Source of the DNA: Roseiarcus sp963781895
GTDB lineage: Bacteria > Pseudomonadota > Alphaproteobacteria > Rhizobiales > Beijerinckiaceae
Length of the DNA stretch: 64,000 nt
Assembly (NCBI GenBank): GCA_963781895.1
Contig: CAWAIM010000018.1
Span: 22,482 to 86,481, forward strand
Reading direction: 5' to 3'
Position 1 is the first letter of the stretch; each line of letters opens with the position of its first letter. Made by a program: the position numbers and the translations under genes. Shown here one piece after another: positions 37,447-46,121 of this stretch. The notes beneath the pieces were generated by a model, which was not told the origin of the DNA, did no database searches, and saw only the letters and a program-made list of their open reading frames with translations.

Positions 37447-37478
37447 GGCGACGGCGCCGCCGTGGCGGCGCCGTCGCC
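37447..37478 (+). terminator. Perfect GC hairpin after the YbaK gene
   Basis: GGCGACGGCGCCGCC (37447-37461) is the exact reverse complement of 37464-37478, giving a very stable stem beginning 18 bases after the stop codon, with a T-run (about 37498-37503) some 20 bases further on. Likely the transcription end of the YbaK unit. Between it and 37709 I see no gene. Confidence 0.5.
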
Positions 37479-37708
37479 GGGCGCTGGGAGCCGCGACTTT
37501 TTTCCCTACGTGATCGGCGGCTGCAAGGCGCGCAATCCCGCGGCGGCGATGGCGCTGATCGAGCGCGTCGGGTGACCGGGATGGAGCGGGACGACTCGCT
37601 GCCGGGCATTCGGCGCGCGAAACGCGACGCTCCGCAATGGACGCGGCAATGGACGCGGGAGTCCGCCGGCGTTAGAACGCGCGCAATAAGGAAATCAGGG
37701 AGGATCGG

Positions 37709-38856
37709 ATGAGGACGGCAGCCACATCGCTGGGCATGGCGCTGGCGGCGGCATGGCGGCGGGAAGCGCTCAGGCGCGGCCCGACGGCGCCATCACTCTC
37801 GCCGATGTCGCCGAACTGTCCGGCTCCGGCGCGACCGACGGCACCAACTGGAAAAACGGCATCGATCTGGCGGTCGAAGAGATCAACGCCAAGGGCGGCG
37901 TTCTGGGCGATAAAATCGTCGTCACCCACGCCGACTCGCAGTCCAACGCCGGCGTCGCCAAGGCGCTGTGTCAGAAGGCGCTCGACGGCAAGCCCTACGC
38001 CTTGCTCGGGCCGGGCTATTCCGGATCGGTCAAGGTTTGCGAACCGCTCGCCGCCGAGGCGGGGATCGCCGAAATCATGGGCGGCGAAGCCGCCGATTTG
38101 ACCGAGAAGGGCAACAAGTTCGTCTTCCGCACGTCCTTCGGGCAGCAGATCAGCATGCCCAAGATCGCCAAATACATCGTCGACAACCTGAAGGCGAAGA
38201 CGGCCGCGGTCGTGTGGGTCAACAATGATTTCGGCAAGGGCGGACGAGACACGATCGAGAAGGAATTCGCCAAGCGAGGCGTCAAGGTCGTCCTCGACGA
38301 CTCGACCGAGGCCGGCCAGGCCGATTTCGCCGCCGACGCGCTCAAGGTAAAGTCCGCCAATCCCGACGTCGTGTTCATCTACCTCAACGAGGAAGAGAGC
38401 GCGCGCATGCTCAAGGAGCTGCGCAAGGTCGACGTCAAGGCCCCGCTGGTCGGCGAGACGACGCTGATCGGGCAAAAAGTGATCGAGCTCGCCGGCGACG
38501 CCGCCAATGGCGCGCTCGGCCATGTCGGCTTGACCACCGACGCGCCCATCCCCGCGATCAAGGCCTTCCGCGACCGGTTTGTCGCCAAATACCATTATGT
38601 GCCCGATCACAACGGCATGAAGGGCTATCTGGCGATCTACATGATCAAGGCCGCCACCGACAAGATGGGCAAGGTCGACGCCAACGGGCTCGCCGCGGCC
38701 TTGCACGGCTTGAGCATCTCGCCCGATCAGGAACCCAACATTCTGATGCCGATGACGATCACCGACACCGGCGACATTGATCGCGAGAGCTTCCTCGGCG
38801 AGGTGGTCGACGGCAAGCAGAAGATCACGAAAGTCCTGCCCATGCTCAAGGATTGA
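37709..38856 (+). pseudogene. Branched-chain-type ABC substrate-binding protein, frameshift in signal peptide
   Basis: A strong ribosome site (GGGAGG) precedes ATG 37709, which starts a signal peptide MRTAATSLGMALAAA. The mature LivK-like domain (ARPDGAITLADVAELSGSG, GGVLGDKIVVTHADSQSN, ALLGPGYSGSVKVC, VVWVNNDFGKGGRDT) is in another frame, joining at about 37752-37756 within a run of GCG repeats; one base is missing or two are extra. If the downstream ATG at 37753 were the true start, the protein would lack a signal peptide and stay in the cytoplasm. Mature length about 360 residues is normal. It is the first gene of a second Liv-type operon with damaged ATPase genes. Confidence 0.8.
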
Positions 38857-38903
38857 TCGCTGAGGGCGGGACAGCGATCAAGGCCAAATCGCGGGGGATC
38901 GTC

Positions 38904-39779
38904 GTGGCTGAGTTCATCGCCGTCGTGGTCGCCGGACTCGCGACGGGCGCGATTTATGCGCTCGTCGCGGTGGGCTTCACTCTGCTCTGGCAAACCTCGC
39001 AGACGATCAATTTCGCGCAGGGCGAATTCGTGATGCTGCCGGCGTTCTTCATGCTGGCGGCGATGCGCGCGGGCCTGCCGTTCTGGGCCGCCATCCTCGT
39101 CGGCGTCGTCCTGTCGACGGCGATTCTCGGATTCGCGTTCAAGCGCTTGCTGGTCGATCCGATGCTGCAGCACGGCGTTTTGCCGCTGGCGATCGCGACC
39201 ATGGCGCTGTCGACGTTCCTGAAGGAATCGGTCAAGACGTTTTATTCCGCTGAAGCCTCGCCGTTCCCCTCGATCGCGCCGGACGTCGATCTTCATATCC
39301 TCGGCGTGGCGGTCTCCTGGCAGAACGTCGCGGTCCTGATCGTGGCCCTGTCGGCGGTGGCGGCGTTGCAATATTTTCTCGGTCGCACGCGCCTGGGCCG
39401 TCAGATGCAGGCGGCGGCGCAAAATCCGACGGTGGCGCGCATCCTCGGCGTGCCGGTCGAGCGCATGATCCTCTACACGTTCCTGATCAACGGGGTCCTG
39501 GTCGCGCTGGCGTCGCTGCTCATCACGCCGATCTATCTGGCCAAATTCACCAATGGCGAAACGCTGGGTCTGGCGGCGTTCGTGGCCGCGATCGTCGGGG
39601 GCTTCAATCAAATTCGCGGCGCGATCGCCGGCGGCCTGTTGCTCGGCGTGGTCGACAATCTCTCCGCCGCCTATTTCTCGACGCAATATCGCGGCGCGAT
39701 TCCGATGGTTCTGCTGATCGCGGTCATCCTGTTCCGGCCGAGCGGGCTCCTGGGGCGGCCCGAGGAGCGCACGGTATGA
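38904..39779 (+). CDS. Branched-chain-type ABC transporter permease (LivH-like), second system
   Basis: 291 residues from GTG 38904, with an alternative TTG at 38853 overlapping the previous stop. LivH features: VVAGLATGAIYALVAVGF, LWQTSQTINFAQGEF (the NFAQG variant of the NLAHG loop), coupling segment MQAAAQNPTVARILGV and GGFNQIRGAIAGGLLLGV. Intact by sequence, with eight hydrophobic segments. Part of an operon whose ATPases are broken, so function would need other ATPase subunits. Confidence 0.9.
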   Translation: MAEFIAVVVAGLATGAIYALVAVGFTLLWQTSQTINFAQGEFVMLPAFFMLAAMRAGLPFWAAILVGVVLSTAILGFAFKRLLVDPMLQHGVLPLAIATMALSTFLKESVKTFYSAEASPFPSIAPDVDLHILGVAVSWQNVAVLIVALSAVAALQYFLGRTRLGRQMQAAAQNPTVARILGVPVERMILYTFLINGVLVALASLLITPIYLAKFTNGETLGLAAFVAAIVGGFNQIRGAIAGGLLLGVVDNLSAAYFSTQYRGAIPMVLLIAVILFRPSGLLGRPEERTV

Positions 39780-40774
39780 GCAGGTCGTTCCGATCGCGCG
39801 TCTCAATCCTCGGCGTCGCCGCGGCGCTCGCCTTTCTGGCGTTGGCGCCGCTCGGATTTCATCGCTACGGAATCTACATTCTCAGTGAATGGGCGGTGAT
39901 GGCGATCGCGGCGATCGGTCTCAACCTGACGCTCGGCTACGCCGGCCAGATCTCGCTCGCCCAAGGGGCCTTCGTCGGGGTCGGCGCCTATTGCGCGGCG
40001 ATCCTGACGACGCAGGGCTGGCCGCTGGCGCTGGCCATCGTCCTGGCGCTGGCGCTGAGCTTGATGATCGGCTGGCTGCTCGGCTACCCGGCCCTGCGCG
40101 TGCAGCACCACTATCTGGCTTTCGTGACCTTGGCCTTCTCGACCCTCGCTTTCCTCGTCTTTCGCAACGAGTCCTGGCTGACCGGCGGCACGGAAGGCAT
40201 CGACGGCGTTCCCCGGCCGGTCATCTTCGGCATCTCGACCAAGCCGGATCTGGCCTATTATTATTTCTGCCTTGTCGTCCTCGCGCTGGTGACTTTGGCG
40301 ATGTCTGGACTGGTGCGCTCGCCCTGGGGCCGCGCCTTCGTCGCCTTGCGCGAAAATCCGCTGCGCGCGCTCTCCCTCGGCGTCGACACGCGGCGTTACA
40401 TCTTGATGGCCTTCGCCATCGGTTCGGCGCTGGGCGGCCTGGCCGGCGCGTTGTATGCGCCGCTGGTCGGCCTGGTCGAACCGGCCGCCTTCACGCTCAG
40501 CCTGTCGCTCAATCTGCTGATGATGGTGATCGTCGGCGGCGCCGGCTATTTCCTCGGGCCGTTTCTGGGCGCGCTGGTCGCCGTGCTGCTGCCCGAATGG
40601 CTGCGATTTCTGGACGCCTATTATCTCATCCTCTATGCGCTGTTGGTGATGGGGCTGCTGATCTATTCGCCAACCGGCCTGATCGGCATCGTCGATCGTT
40701 ATCTCGTCGTCAGGCGCACGCGCGCGGCCTCGGCGGCGCGCGCGGCGCTCAGCGCCTCGATCGAAGGGCGCTGA
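39776..40774 (+). CDS. Branched-chain-type ABC transporter permease (LivM-like), second system
   Basis: 332 residues, ATGA overlap with the LivH-like gene. LivM signatures are LNLTLGYAGQISLAQGAFVG, LGYPALRVQHHYLAFVTLAF, FVALRENPLRALSLGVDTRR and VGGAGYFLGPFLGALV. Intact reading frame. Its stop is one base before the GTG of the truncated ATPase gene, confirming that it belonged to a normal livKHMGF-type operon. Confidence 0.92.
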   Translation: MSRSFRSRVSILGVAAALAFLALAPLGFHRYGIYILSEWAVMAIAAIGLNLTLGYAGQISLAQGAFVGVGAYCAAILTTQGWPLALAIVLALALSLMIGWLLGYPALRVQHHYLAFVTLAFSTLAFLVFRNESWLTGGTEGIDGVPRPVIFGISTKPDLAYYYFCLVVLALVTLAMSGLVRSPWGRAFVALRENPLRALSLGVDTRRYILMAFAIGSALGGLAGALYAPLVGLVEPAAFTLSLSLNLLMMVIVGGAGYFLGPFLGALVAVLLPEWLRFLDAYYLILYALLVMGLLIYSPTGLIGIVDRYLVVRRTRAASAARAALSASIEGR

Positions 40775-40775
40775 C

Positions 40776-41013
40776 GTGGCGCCGGTGCTCGAAGTCGCCG
40801 ACATCAAGAAGCATTTCGGCGGTGAAGGACCGTTTGAAGGCGTTCAACATCGAACGCGGCGCGACCTTCGTCGTCATCGAGCACAATATGGACTTCGTCA
40901 TGTCGCTGTGCACGCGGGTCATCGTGCTGGCCGAAGGCAGGGTTCTGGCCGAGGGCCTGCCGGCGGAAATCCGCGCCAATCCGGCCGTCATCGAGGCCTA
41001 TCTTGGCCACTGA
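40776..41013 (+). pseudogene. LivG-like ATPase remnant with internal deletion
   Basis: The first 16 codons (VAPVLEVADIKKHFGG) are the normal N-terminus of a LivG ATPase. The sequence then jumps, in another frame, to the LivG C-terminus (DRLKAFNIERGATFVVIEHN, then MDFVMSLCTRVIVLAEG and PAVIEAYLGH). Walker A, Q-loop, signature and Walker B are all missing: about 175 of 250 residues. The junction falls on GGCGGTG (about 40819-40825), a sequence that could occur on both sides of a deletion by short homology. Non-functional as an ATPase. Confidence 0.85.
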
Positions 41014-41353
41014 TCCAATCGTCGAGATGGACAATGTCGTGGCCGGCTACGGCGCGATGACCATTCTCAACGGCGCGAGCTTCAAGATCGCGCCGGGCGC
41101 GATCACCACGGTCATCGGTCCCAACGGAGCCGGCAAGTCGACGGCGTTCAAGACGATCTTCGGCTTGCTGCGCCCGCGCTCGGGGACCGTGCGCGTATCG
41201 GGACGCGACGCCACGCGCTGGTCGCAGCGCCAGCTGCTGGCCGCGGGCGTCTGCTATATCCCTCAAGGGCGCAACATTTTCCCTGAACTCTCGGTGCGCC
41301 ACAATATCGAACTCGGCGCGTGTCTCGAGGCGCCAGCCGGGCGCGGCGCGTAA
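41003..41353 (+). pseudogene. LivF-like ATPase, truncated after the Q-loop
   Basis: 116 residues from a TTG overlapping the LivG remnant. Walker A (GPNGAGKSTAFKTIFG) and the LivF-type Q-loop (CYIPQGRNIFPELSVRHNIE) are present, but the frame ends soon after, lacking the signature, Walker B and H-loop; a full LivF has about 235 residues. The sequence passes directly into the ribosome site of the tannase-family gene, so the 3' half of livF has been lost. It cannot hydrolyse ATP. Confidence 0.85.
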
Positions 41354-41374
41354 GACGAGATGAGGGAGGAACTC

Positions 41375-43106
41375 ATGATCAGGTTGGGTGCGGTCGCCGG
41401 CATGGCGCTTTGTATTTTTATCCCCGTTCCCGGTTTGTCGGCCGCGCGGAACGCCGACGAAGTCGCCGCACAAGGCCAAGCCGATCGCTTGCGAGACGCT
41501 GACGACGCAGATGCTGGGACTGGCCGACGTCTCGATCGTTTCCGCGCAGGTCGCGCCCTCCGATAAGGGCCTGCCGGCGGCCTGCGTCGTCAATGGCGAA
41601 GCCAATCGGCGCATCGGCGTCGACGGGCGCCGCTATGCGCTCGATTTCGAGATGAGGCTGCCGCTGCAATGGAACGGCCGCTTCCTGCATCAGGTCAACG
41701 GCGGCAACGACGGCGCGGTGGTTCCCGCCATCGGCGATCCCAACGAGTTGACCGCTTATGGCGGCAAGTCGGCGCTGGCGCGCGGCTTCGCGGTGCTCAG
41801 CAGCGACGAGGGCCACGACGGCAAGGATCCCGCCAACGCCGTCTATGGCCTCCAGGCCGGCGCCGCCTTCGGTCTCGATCCGCAGGCGCGCGACGACTAC
41901 GGCTATAGCGGCGACGCGACGCTGGCGCCGATCGGCAAGGCGATCATCGCCAAGTTCTACGGCGAGGCGCCGGCCCGATCCTATATGTTCGGCTGCTCCA
42001 ACGGCGGCCGCCATGCGATGGTCGCGGCCTCGCGCATGGGGGACCAGTACGACGGCTTCGTCGCCGGCGATCCCGGTTTCAATCTGCCGCGCGCGGCGAT
42101 CCAGCACGCCTGGGACGTGCAGAGCTTCGAGATGATCGATCCCGACGTGAAGAAGTCGTTTTCAACAGCGGACATGGCGCTCATCAGCCGCAGGGCGCTG
42201 GAGGTCTGCGACAAGCTGGACGGCGTCGAGGACGGCATGATCGGCGACGTCAAGGCGTGCCAAAAGGTCTTTCATCTCTCGGACCTGCAATGCCAGGGCG
42301 AGAAGACCGATCAATGCCTGTCGAAGACCCAGGTCGCCGCCCTCAACCGCGCCTTCGGCGGACCCAGGAACAGCAAGGGCGAACAGCTCTATTCGGATTG
42401 GCCGTTCGACGCCGGAATGGGCTCGGCCAATTGGCGCTTCTGGAAGGTGTTCAGCGGCGTTCCGCCCTGGAACGGCAACCCGCTGATCGCGACCATGGGC
42501 GCGGGCTCGCTCGCCGCGATTTTCACCACTCCGCCGACCATGACCAAGGGCGATCCCAACTCGCTGATGGCGTTCCTGACCCATTTTGATTTCGATCGCG
42601 ACGCGCCGAAGATTTACGCCAAGGGATCGTTCACCGTCGACGGCAAGACCGTCGACTACAAGGAATCGGCGTGGGAGTTCATGACGCCGCCGGACGCGGA
42701 CGACCCCAAGCTCGAAAAGCTCAAGGCGGCGGGACACAAGATCATCCTCTACCATGGTCAAAGCGACGGCGTGTTCTCCTTCAATGCGAGCGCGAACTGG
42801 ATCGACAAGCTCAACGCCAACAACGGCGGCGACGCCGGCGATTTCGCGCGCCTGTTCGCCGTGCCCGGCATGAACCATTGCGCAAAGGGACCGGCGACCG
42901 ACAATTTCGACATGCTCTCCGCGATCGTCGAATGGGCCGAGGCGGGCAAGGCGCCGGATCGCATCATCGCCAGCGTGAGGCCGGACAACAAGGAAATCCC
43001 GGCCGACTGGAGCCCGCAACGCACGCGCCCGCTTTGTCCTTGGCCGAAGGTCGCGCGCTATGCCGGCGGCGACAAGGAGAAGGCCGAAAGCTTCGAGTGC
43101 AAATGA
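41375..43106 (+). pseudogene. Tannase/feruloyl esterase family protein, frameshift after the signal peptide
   Basis: An excellent ribosome site (GGGAGGA) precedes ATG 41375 and a signal peptide MIRLGAVAGMALCIFIPVPG ending near LSA-A. The mature enzyme follows in the +1 frame from about 41440-41465 (KAKPIACETLTTQMLGLADV). The family's CS-D-HC motif is complete: Cys-Ser in YMFGCSNGGRHAM, Asp in YHGQSDGVFSF and His-Cys in GMNHCAKGP. It should hydrolyse ester bonds of hydroxyaromatic acids (tannins, feruloyl esters, or MHET-like esters) outside the cytoplasm. One extra base accounts for the break; corrected length 576 residues is typical. Real inactivation or sequence error cannot be distinguished here. 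Confidence 0.85.
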
Positions 43107-43193
43107 GAACGGCGGTCGTGTCCGAGCCGACCTCGATCACGTCGCCAGACTCGAGCTTTCTCCCGACCCGGATCGCCGGAGTCGACGTTCCGT

Positions 43194-43397
43194 TCAGCCT
43201 GGAAACAGGGTCAGTCCGCCATCGACGCGCAGGACCTGGCCATTGACGAACTTGCTTCGCAGCCCGGCCAGGAACGCGACCGCGTCGGCGATTTCCGCCG
43301 GCTCGGCGTATCGGTCGAGGGACTTGGCCATGACGCGTCCGAGCCCGCGCCCCGAGCCGGTGACGAACGCGGTCATGCCGCTGAGTTCCCTGGTCAT
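43194..43397 (-). pseudogene. SDR remnant with in-frame internal deletion
   Basis: 67 codons that join an SDR N-terminus (MTRELSGMTAFVTGSGRGLG, cofactor motif TGSGRGLG) directly to an SDR C-terminus (DRYAEPAEIADAVAFLAGL, then FVNGQVLRVDGGLTLFPG). The middle about 180 residues, including NNAG and the Ser-Tyr-Lys catalytic residues, are missing. The two parts stay in frame. It cannot be an active enzyme. The reading frame upstream on this strand ends 3 bases before its ATG. Confidence 0.8.
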
Positions 43398-43400
43398 GCG

Positions 43401-43571
43401 TCAGTCTCCGAGGTTCGCGGCAAGGCCGATCGCGCGCATATTGTCGGCGCTGCGGCGGATCATGGCCAGTTCGCAAGGTGCGATCGCGCCGTCATCCCCG
43501 GGCTCACTCGACGCCGCAATCCGCTGTTCCTGGCCGACGCGCGCGACGCCTCCCCGATCCGCCTTCACCAT
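43401..43571 (-). CDS. Short reading frame, possible remnant tail
   Basis: 56 codons from ATG 43571 to a stop at 43401, 3 bases before the SDR-remnant start. The C-terminal half (DDGAIAPCELAMIRRSADNM, ending GLAANLGD) looks like genuine protein, but I cannot name a family. Given the deletions around it, this may be the surviving 3' end of a longer gene. Confidence 0.3.
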   Translation of the reverse strand: MVKADRGGVARVGQEQRIAASSEPGDDGAIAPCELAMIRRSADNMRAIGLAANLGD

Positions 43572-43662
43572 GCCGGTTATCCGTTCGGCAACGTTCCGAC
43601 GATATCGTGGCGGGCGTCGAATTCGAGCCGACCCCCGATCGTGATGACCTCAGCGACGAACG

Positions 43663-44148
43663 ATGTTCAGCAAACCCGATCCCGCCAGCAACCTCAAGCG
43701 GTTTCGCGTCGCCTTGAAGACGCGCCAGGGCGAGAGCGAGGTCGGCGCAATCCTCATTCCCGCGCACCACACCCTTCGCCAGGCGCTCAACGACGTCGGG
43801 CCTTTCATCGAGATCGAAACCGAGGACGGCCGCCACGCCTTCCTGCTCAAGACGGAGATCGCGCGCGTCGTCCCGCTCGACAAGATCGAACCAGCCGCCG
43901 CCGGTCGCGCCCACGGCGCAAGCCGCTTCGAGGCCAGCGACGCGCGCGTCGTTCTCGGCGTCGCCGCCGACGCGTCGGAGCAGGAACTCCACGCCGCCTG
44001 GCGCGGTCTGGCCAAAGCCTACCATCCGGATCGACTCGCCGCGTTGGGCTTGCCTGACGAAATTCTTCGTCACGCCGACCGGGTGCTGGCCCGGATCAAC
44101 GCGGCCTATCAGCGCCTCAAGAATGACCCGGGCGCCGCAGGCGGCTGA
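43663..44148 (+). CDS. J-domain (DnaJ-like) protein
   Basis: 161 residues. The N-terminal 85 residues form a small beta-rich domain (FRVALKTRQGESEVGAILIP, IETEDGRHAFLLKTEIARVV) of the DUF6812-like type. A C-terminal J-domain follows: VVLGVAADASEQELHAAWRG, then KAYHPDRLAAL with the HPD tripeptide needed to stimulate DnaK, and RINAAYQRLK. It is a type III J-protein, co-chaperone for DnaK with an unknown client. No link to its neighbours is evident. Confidence 0.85.
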   Translation: MFSKPDPASNLKRFRVALKTRQGESEVGAILIPAHHTLRQALNDVGPFIEIETEDGRHAFLLKTEIARVVPLDKIEPAAAGRAHGASRFEASDARVVLGVAADASEQELHAAWRGLAKAYHPDRLAALGLPDEILRHADRVLARINAAYQRLKNDPGAAGG

Positions 44149-44191
44149 ACGGCCGTCGCTAGCGGCGACCGCGCGTCGCCGGTCCCCGCGC

Positions 44192-44833
44192 TCAAGCCGT
44201 GACGGTCGGATTTTTCGTAATCTTCGAAAGCACCAGCCTGACGTCGGCCTCCATCTGTCCGATCGCTCGCGCGTCGCCGGACAGGTGCTTGAGCAGGCAT
44301 TGCTGAAACAGCCCGTCGATCATCGCGTAGATCACCGCGGGCGGCATGTCCTGCGGCTCGCCGGTCAATTCCGCGAAGCGGCACATGATGCGCCAGATCA
44401 TGGTCTCGAGACTCTTGTCCAGTTCCGCGACGTCGGCGCGGAACGCCGCCTCGAACAAGGTCTGCGAGCGAATATCGTACCACAGGCGATGCATATGCGC
44501 CTCTTCGCGCATCGTCTGGGCGAGGGCGGCCAAAAAGCCGTTCATCAAGTCGTCGTAGGTGTTCGCGTCGGCCGTCACCTGATCGTAGCGCGTCACGCAT
44601 CGCGCTTTGTATTGGCGCACGCTGCACAGGATCAAATCGACCTTGTCGCGAAAATAATAATGCAGAACGCCATGTGTGAATTCGGAATTTTGCGCGATCT
44701 CGCGCAAGCTGGTGCGGGCGTAGCCCAGTTCCGAAAGCGTCTGCAAAGCCGCCTCGGCGAGTTCCGCCCGGCGCTCGGCAAACTTGTCCACCCGCTGACG
44801 CGGAATTCTGTCAAGTCTTGTCACCGGCTGCAA
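44192..44833 (-). CDS. TetR family transcriptional regulator
   Basis: 213 residues. N-terminal helix-turn-helix: AEAALQTLSELGYARTSLRE followed by IAQNSEFTHGVLHYYFRDK, the TetR recognition pattern (TS-x-R-IA...G-LYYHF-K). The C-terminal helical domain (RLWYDIRSQTLFEAAFR and a Trp/Met-rich region) would bind a ligand, in keeping with regulators of acyl-CoA or aromatic metabolism. It is transcribed away from the SDR/CoA-ligase operon that starts at 45266, and a palindrome in between is the likely operator. The start could also be a GTG about 14 codons downstream. Confidence 0.9.
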   Translation of the reverse strand: MQPVTRLDRIPRQRVDKFAERRAELAEAALQTLSELGYARTSLREIAQNSEFTHGVLHYYFRDKVDLILCSVRQYKARCVTRYDQVTADANTYDDLMNGFLAALAQTMREEAHMHRLWYDIRSQTLFEAAFRADVAELDKSLETMIWRIMCRFAELTGEPQDMPPAVIYAMIDGLFQQCLLKHLSGDARAIGQMEADVRLVLSKITKNPTVTA

Positions 44834-45022
44834 ATTCGCTCTCGCTTAGCCTGGAACGCCTGCAATTCCTTCGAGGGATAGCATGCAGACGAGAGAGATC
44901 AAGGGGTATCGGCGTCGATGCGCCGGGGCCGCGAAACTCATGAACGGAGCATCCACGGTCGACTGAGGAACGGGTGCAACGCGTGAAAACTCGACGATCG
45001 CCCAAGAATATTTGGACGAATG

Positions 45023-45048
45023 TATAATAAAAGCTTGACACTTGTCAA
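45023..45048 (+). promoter_or_regulatory. Candidate promoter -10 and TetR operator
   Basis: A perfect -10 hexamer TATAAT lies at 45023-45028, in an unusually AT-rich patch for this genome, followed by the palindrome TTGACA-CT-TGTCAA at 45035-45048. The palindrome would cover the transcription start of the rightward operon, the classic position for TetR-type repression, and lies in the divergent region shared with the regulator gene. A second partial match (TGTCAAGTCTTGTCA) is inside the first codons of the regulator at about 44810-44824. A good -35 for the -10 is not visible. Confidence 0.5.
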
Positions 45049-45107
45049 AATTTTTAATCCCATCGCGAGGCTCCCGCTAGAGGGGCGACGGTGAGAGGGA
45101 GGAAGCC

Positions 45108-45269
45108 ATGCGCGCGGCATCGGCTCGATGCGCCGCCCTGGCGAAATCAGCGACGGATTGGCCCCCGCGGGCGCTTCCCCCCGACGTCAGCAATGGCTGG
45201 CGGACCGCTTCTCGCAGAGCGAGCGGGCGGCAGATCCATTCACTCAATCCTGGAGGAATCGTTCAATGA
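45108..45269 (+). CDS. Short leader-like reading frame
   Basis: 53 codons from ATG 45108, preceded by a strikingly good ribosome site (GAGAGGGAGGAAGCC). Its stop overlaps the ATG of the SDR gene (ATGA, 45266-45269). The translation (MRAASARCAALAKSATDWPP...) has no recognisable domain and the Arg/Ser-rich second half looks out of frame. Either a translated leader coupled to the SDR gene or the start of a gene that has lost its body. Confidence 0.3.
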   Translation: MRAASARCAALAKSATDWPPRALPPDVSNGWRTASRRASGRQIHSLNPGGIVQ

Positions 45270-46069
45270 GCAAATTCGACCTGACTGGCCGAAAGGCGCT
45301 GGTGACCGGCGGCGCCCGCGGTCTTGGCGCGGGCATGGCGACGGCGATCGCCAACGCCGGCGCCTCGGTGATGATCGGCGACGTCCTGACGGATGTCGGC
45401 CGGCAAACCGCCCAGACGATCGCGGCCGGCGGCGCCAAGGCCGCTTTCGTCGCGCTCGACGTGACGGACGACGCCAGCTGGCAAGCCGCGGTTTCCGCCA
45501 CCATCGCCGAACTGGGCGGCTTTGACATCCTCGTGAACAACGCTGGCGTCGAGATAACGTCGCTGGTGATCAACGTCGAGGCGAGCGACTTGCGTCGCAT
45601 GTGGGATGTCAATGTCGTGGGTTCGGCCCTCGGCATGAAGCATGCGTTCCGCGCCATGAGGCCGGACGGAGCCGCCGGCAAAGGCGGCGCGATCGTCAAC
45701 ATTTCGTCGGTCGCCGCGACCATCGCCTTCCCGGGAATCGCCGGCTATTCCGCGACCAAATCGGGCGTCGATCGGCTGACCCGGGTCGGCGCGATGGAGT
45801 CCGGCAAGCTCGGCTACGGCGTGCGGGTCAATTGCATTTATCCCGGCCTGGTTCCGACCGACATGGGCGTGCAACTGGCCGGCGACGTCGTGGCGGCCGG
45901 TCTTTTTCCGAGCGCGGAAGCCGCGATTGGCGGCGTCATCGGCCAGACGCCGCTCGCCCGGCTCGGCGAGGTCGCCGACATGGCGGACGCGGTGGTGTTT
46001 CTGTGTTCGGACGCGGCGCGGTTCATCACCGGCGCCGGGCTGCCGGTCGACGGCGGGATGGGAATGTGA
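45266..46069 (+). CDS. SDR family NAD(P)-dependent oxidoreductase
   Basis: 267 residues. TGGARGLGAGM (cofactor), ILVNNAGVE, IVNISSVAAT (catalytic Ser), GYSATKSGVDRLTR (Tyr-x-x-x-Lys) and VNCIYPGLVPTDMG. GGAGGA at 45252-45257 fixes the start. The C-terminal 'FITGAGLPVDGGMGM' is canonical. First enzyme of an operon with the saccharopine-dehydrogenase-like protein and an acyl-CoA ligase; probably oxidises a hydroxyacyl or alcohol intermediate. Exact substrate unknown. Confidence 0.92.
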   Translation: MSKFDLTGRKALVTGGARGLGAGMATAIANAGASVMIGDVLTDVGRQTAQTIAAGGAKAAFVALDVTDDASWQAAVSATIAELGGFDILVNNAGVEITSLVINVEASDLRRMWDVNVVGSALGMKHAFRAMRPDGAAGKGGAIVNISSVAATIAFPGIAGYSATKSGVDRLTRVGAMESGKLGYGVRVNCIYPGLVPTDMGVQLAGDVVAAGLFPSAEAAIGGVIGQTPLARLGEVADMADAVVFLCSDAARFITGAGLPVDGGMGM

Positions 46070-46121
46070 GCGCCGGCCCGATGGCCGATCGGCGAGCGAT
46101 CCAGCAAAGGGGTTGAAAAAC

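Noticed and set aside
37753..38856. Second livK treated as an intact gene starting at ATG 37753
   Set aside because: That start has no ribosome site and would give a binding protein without a signal peptide, while ATG 37709 has both in another frame.
44883..44966. 27-codon reading frame starting MQTREIKGY in the TetR intergenic region
   Set aside because: Too short, no conserved feature, and mediocre ribosome site; likely chance.
45035..45040. TTGACA as a -35 box for the rightward operon
   Set aside because: No acceptable -10 lies 16-19 bases downstream (TCCCAT region), and the hexamer is one half of a perfect palindrome, so an operator is more likely.
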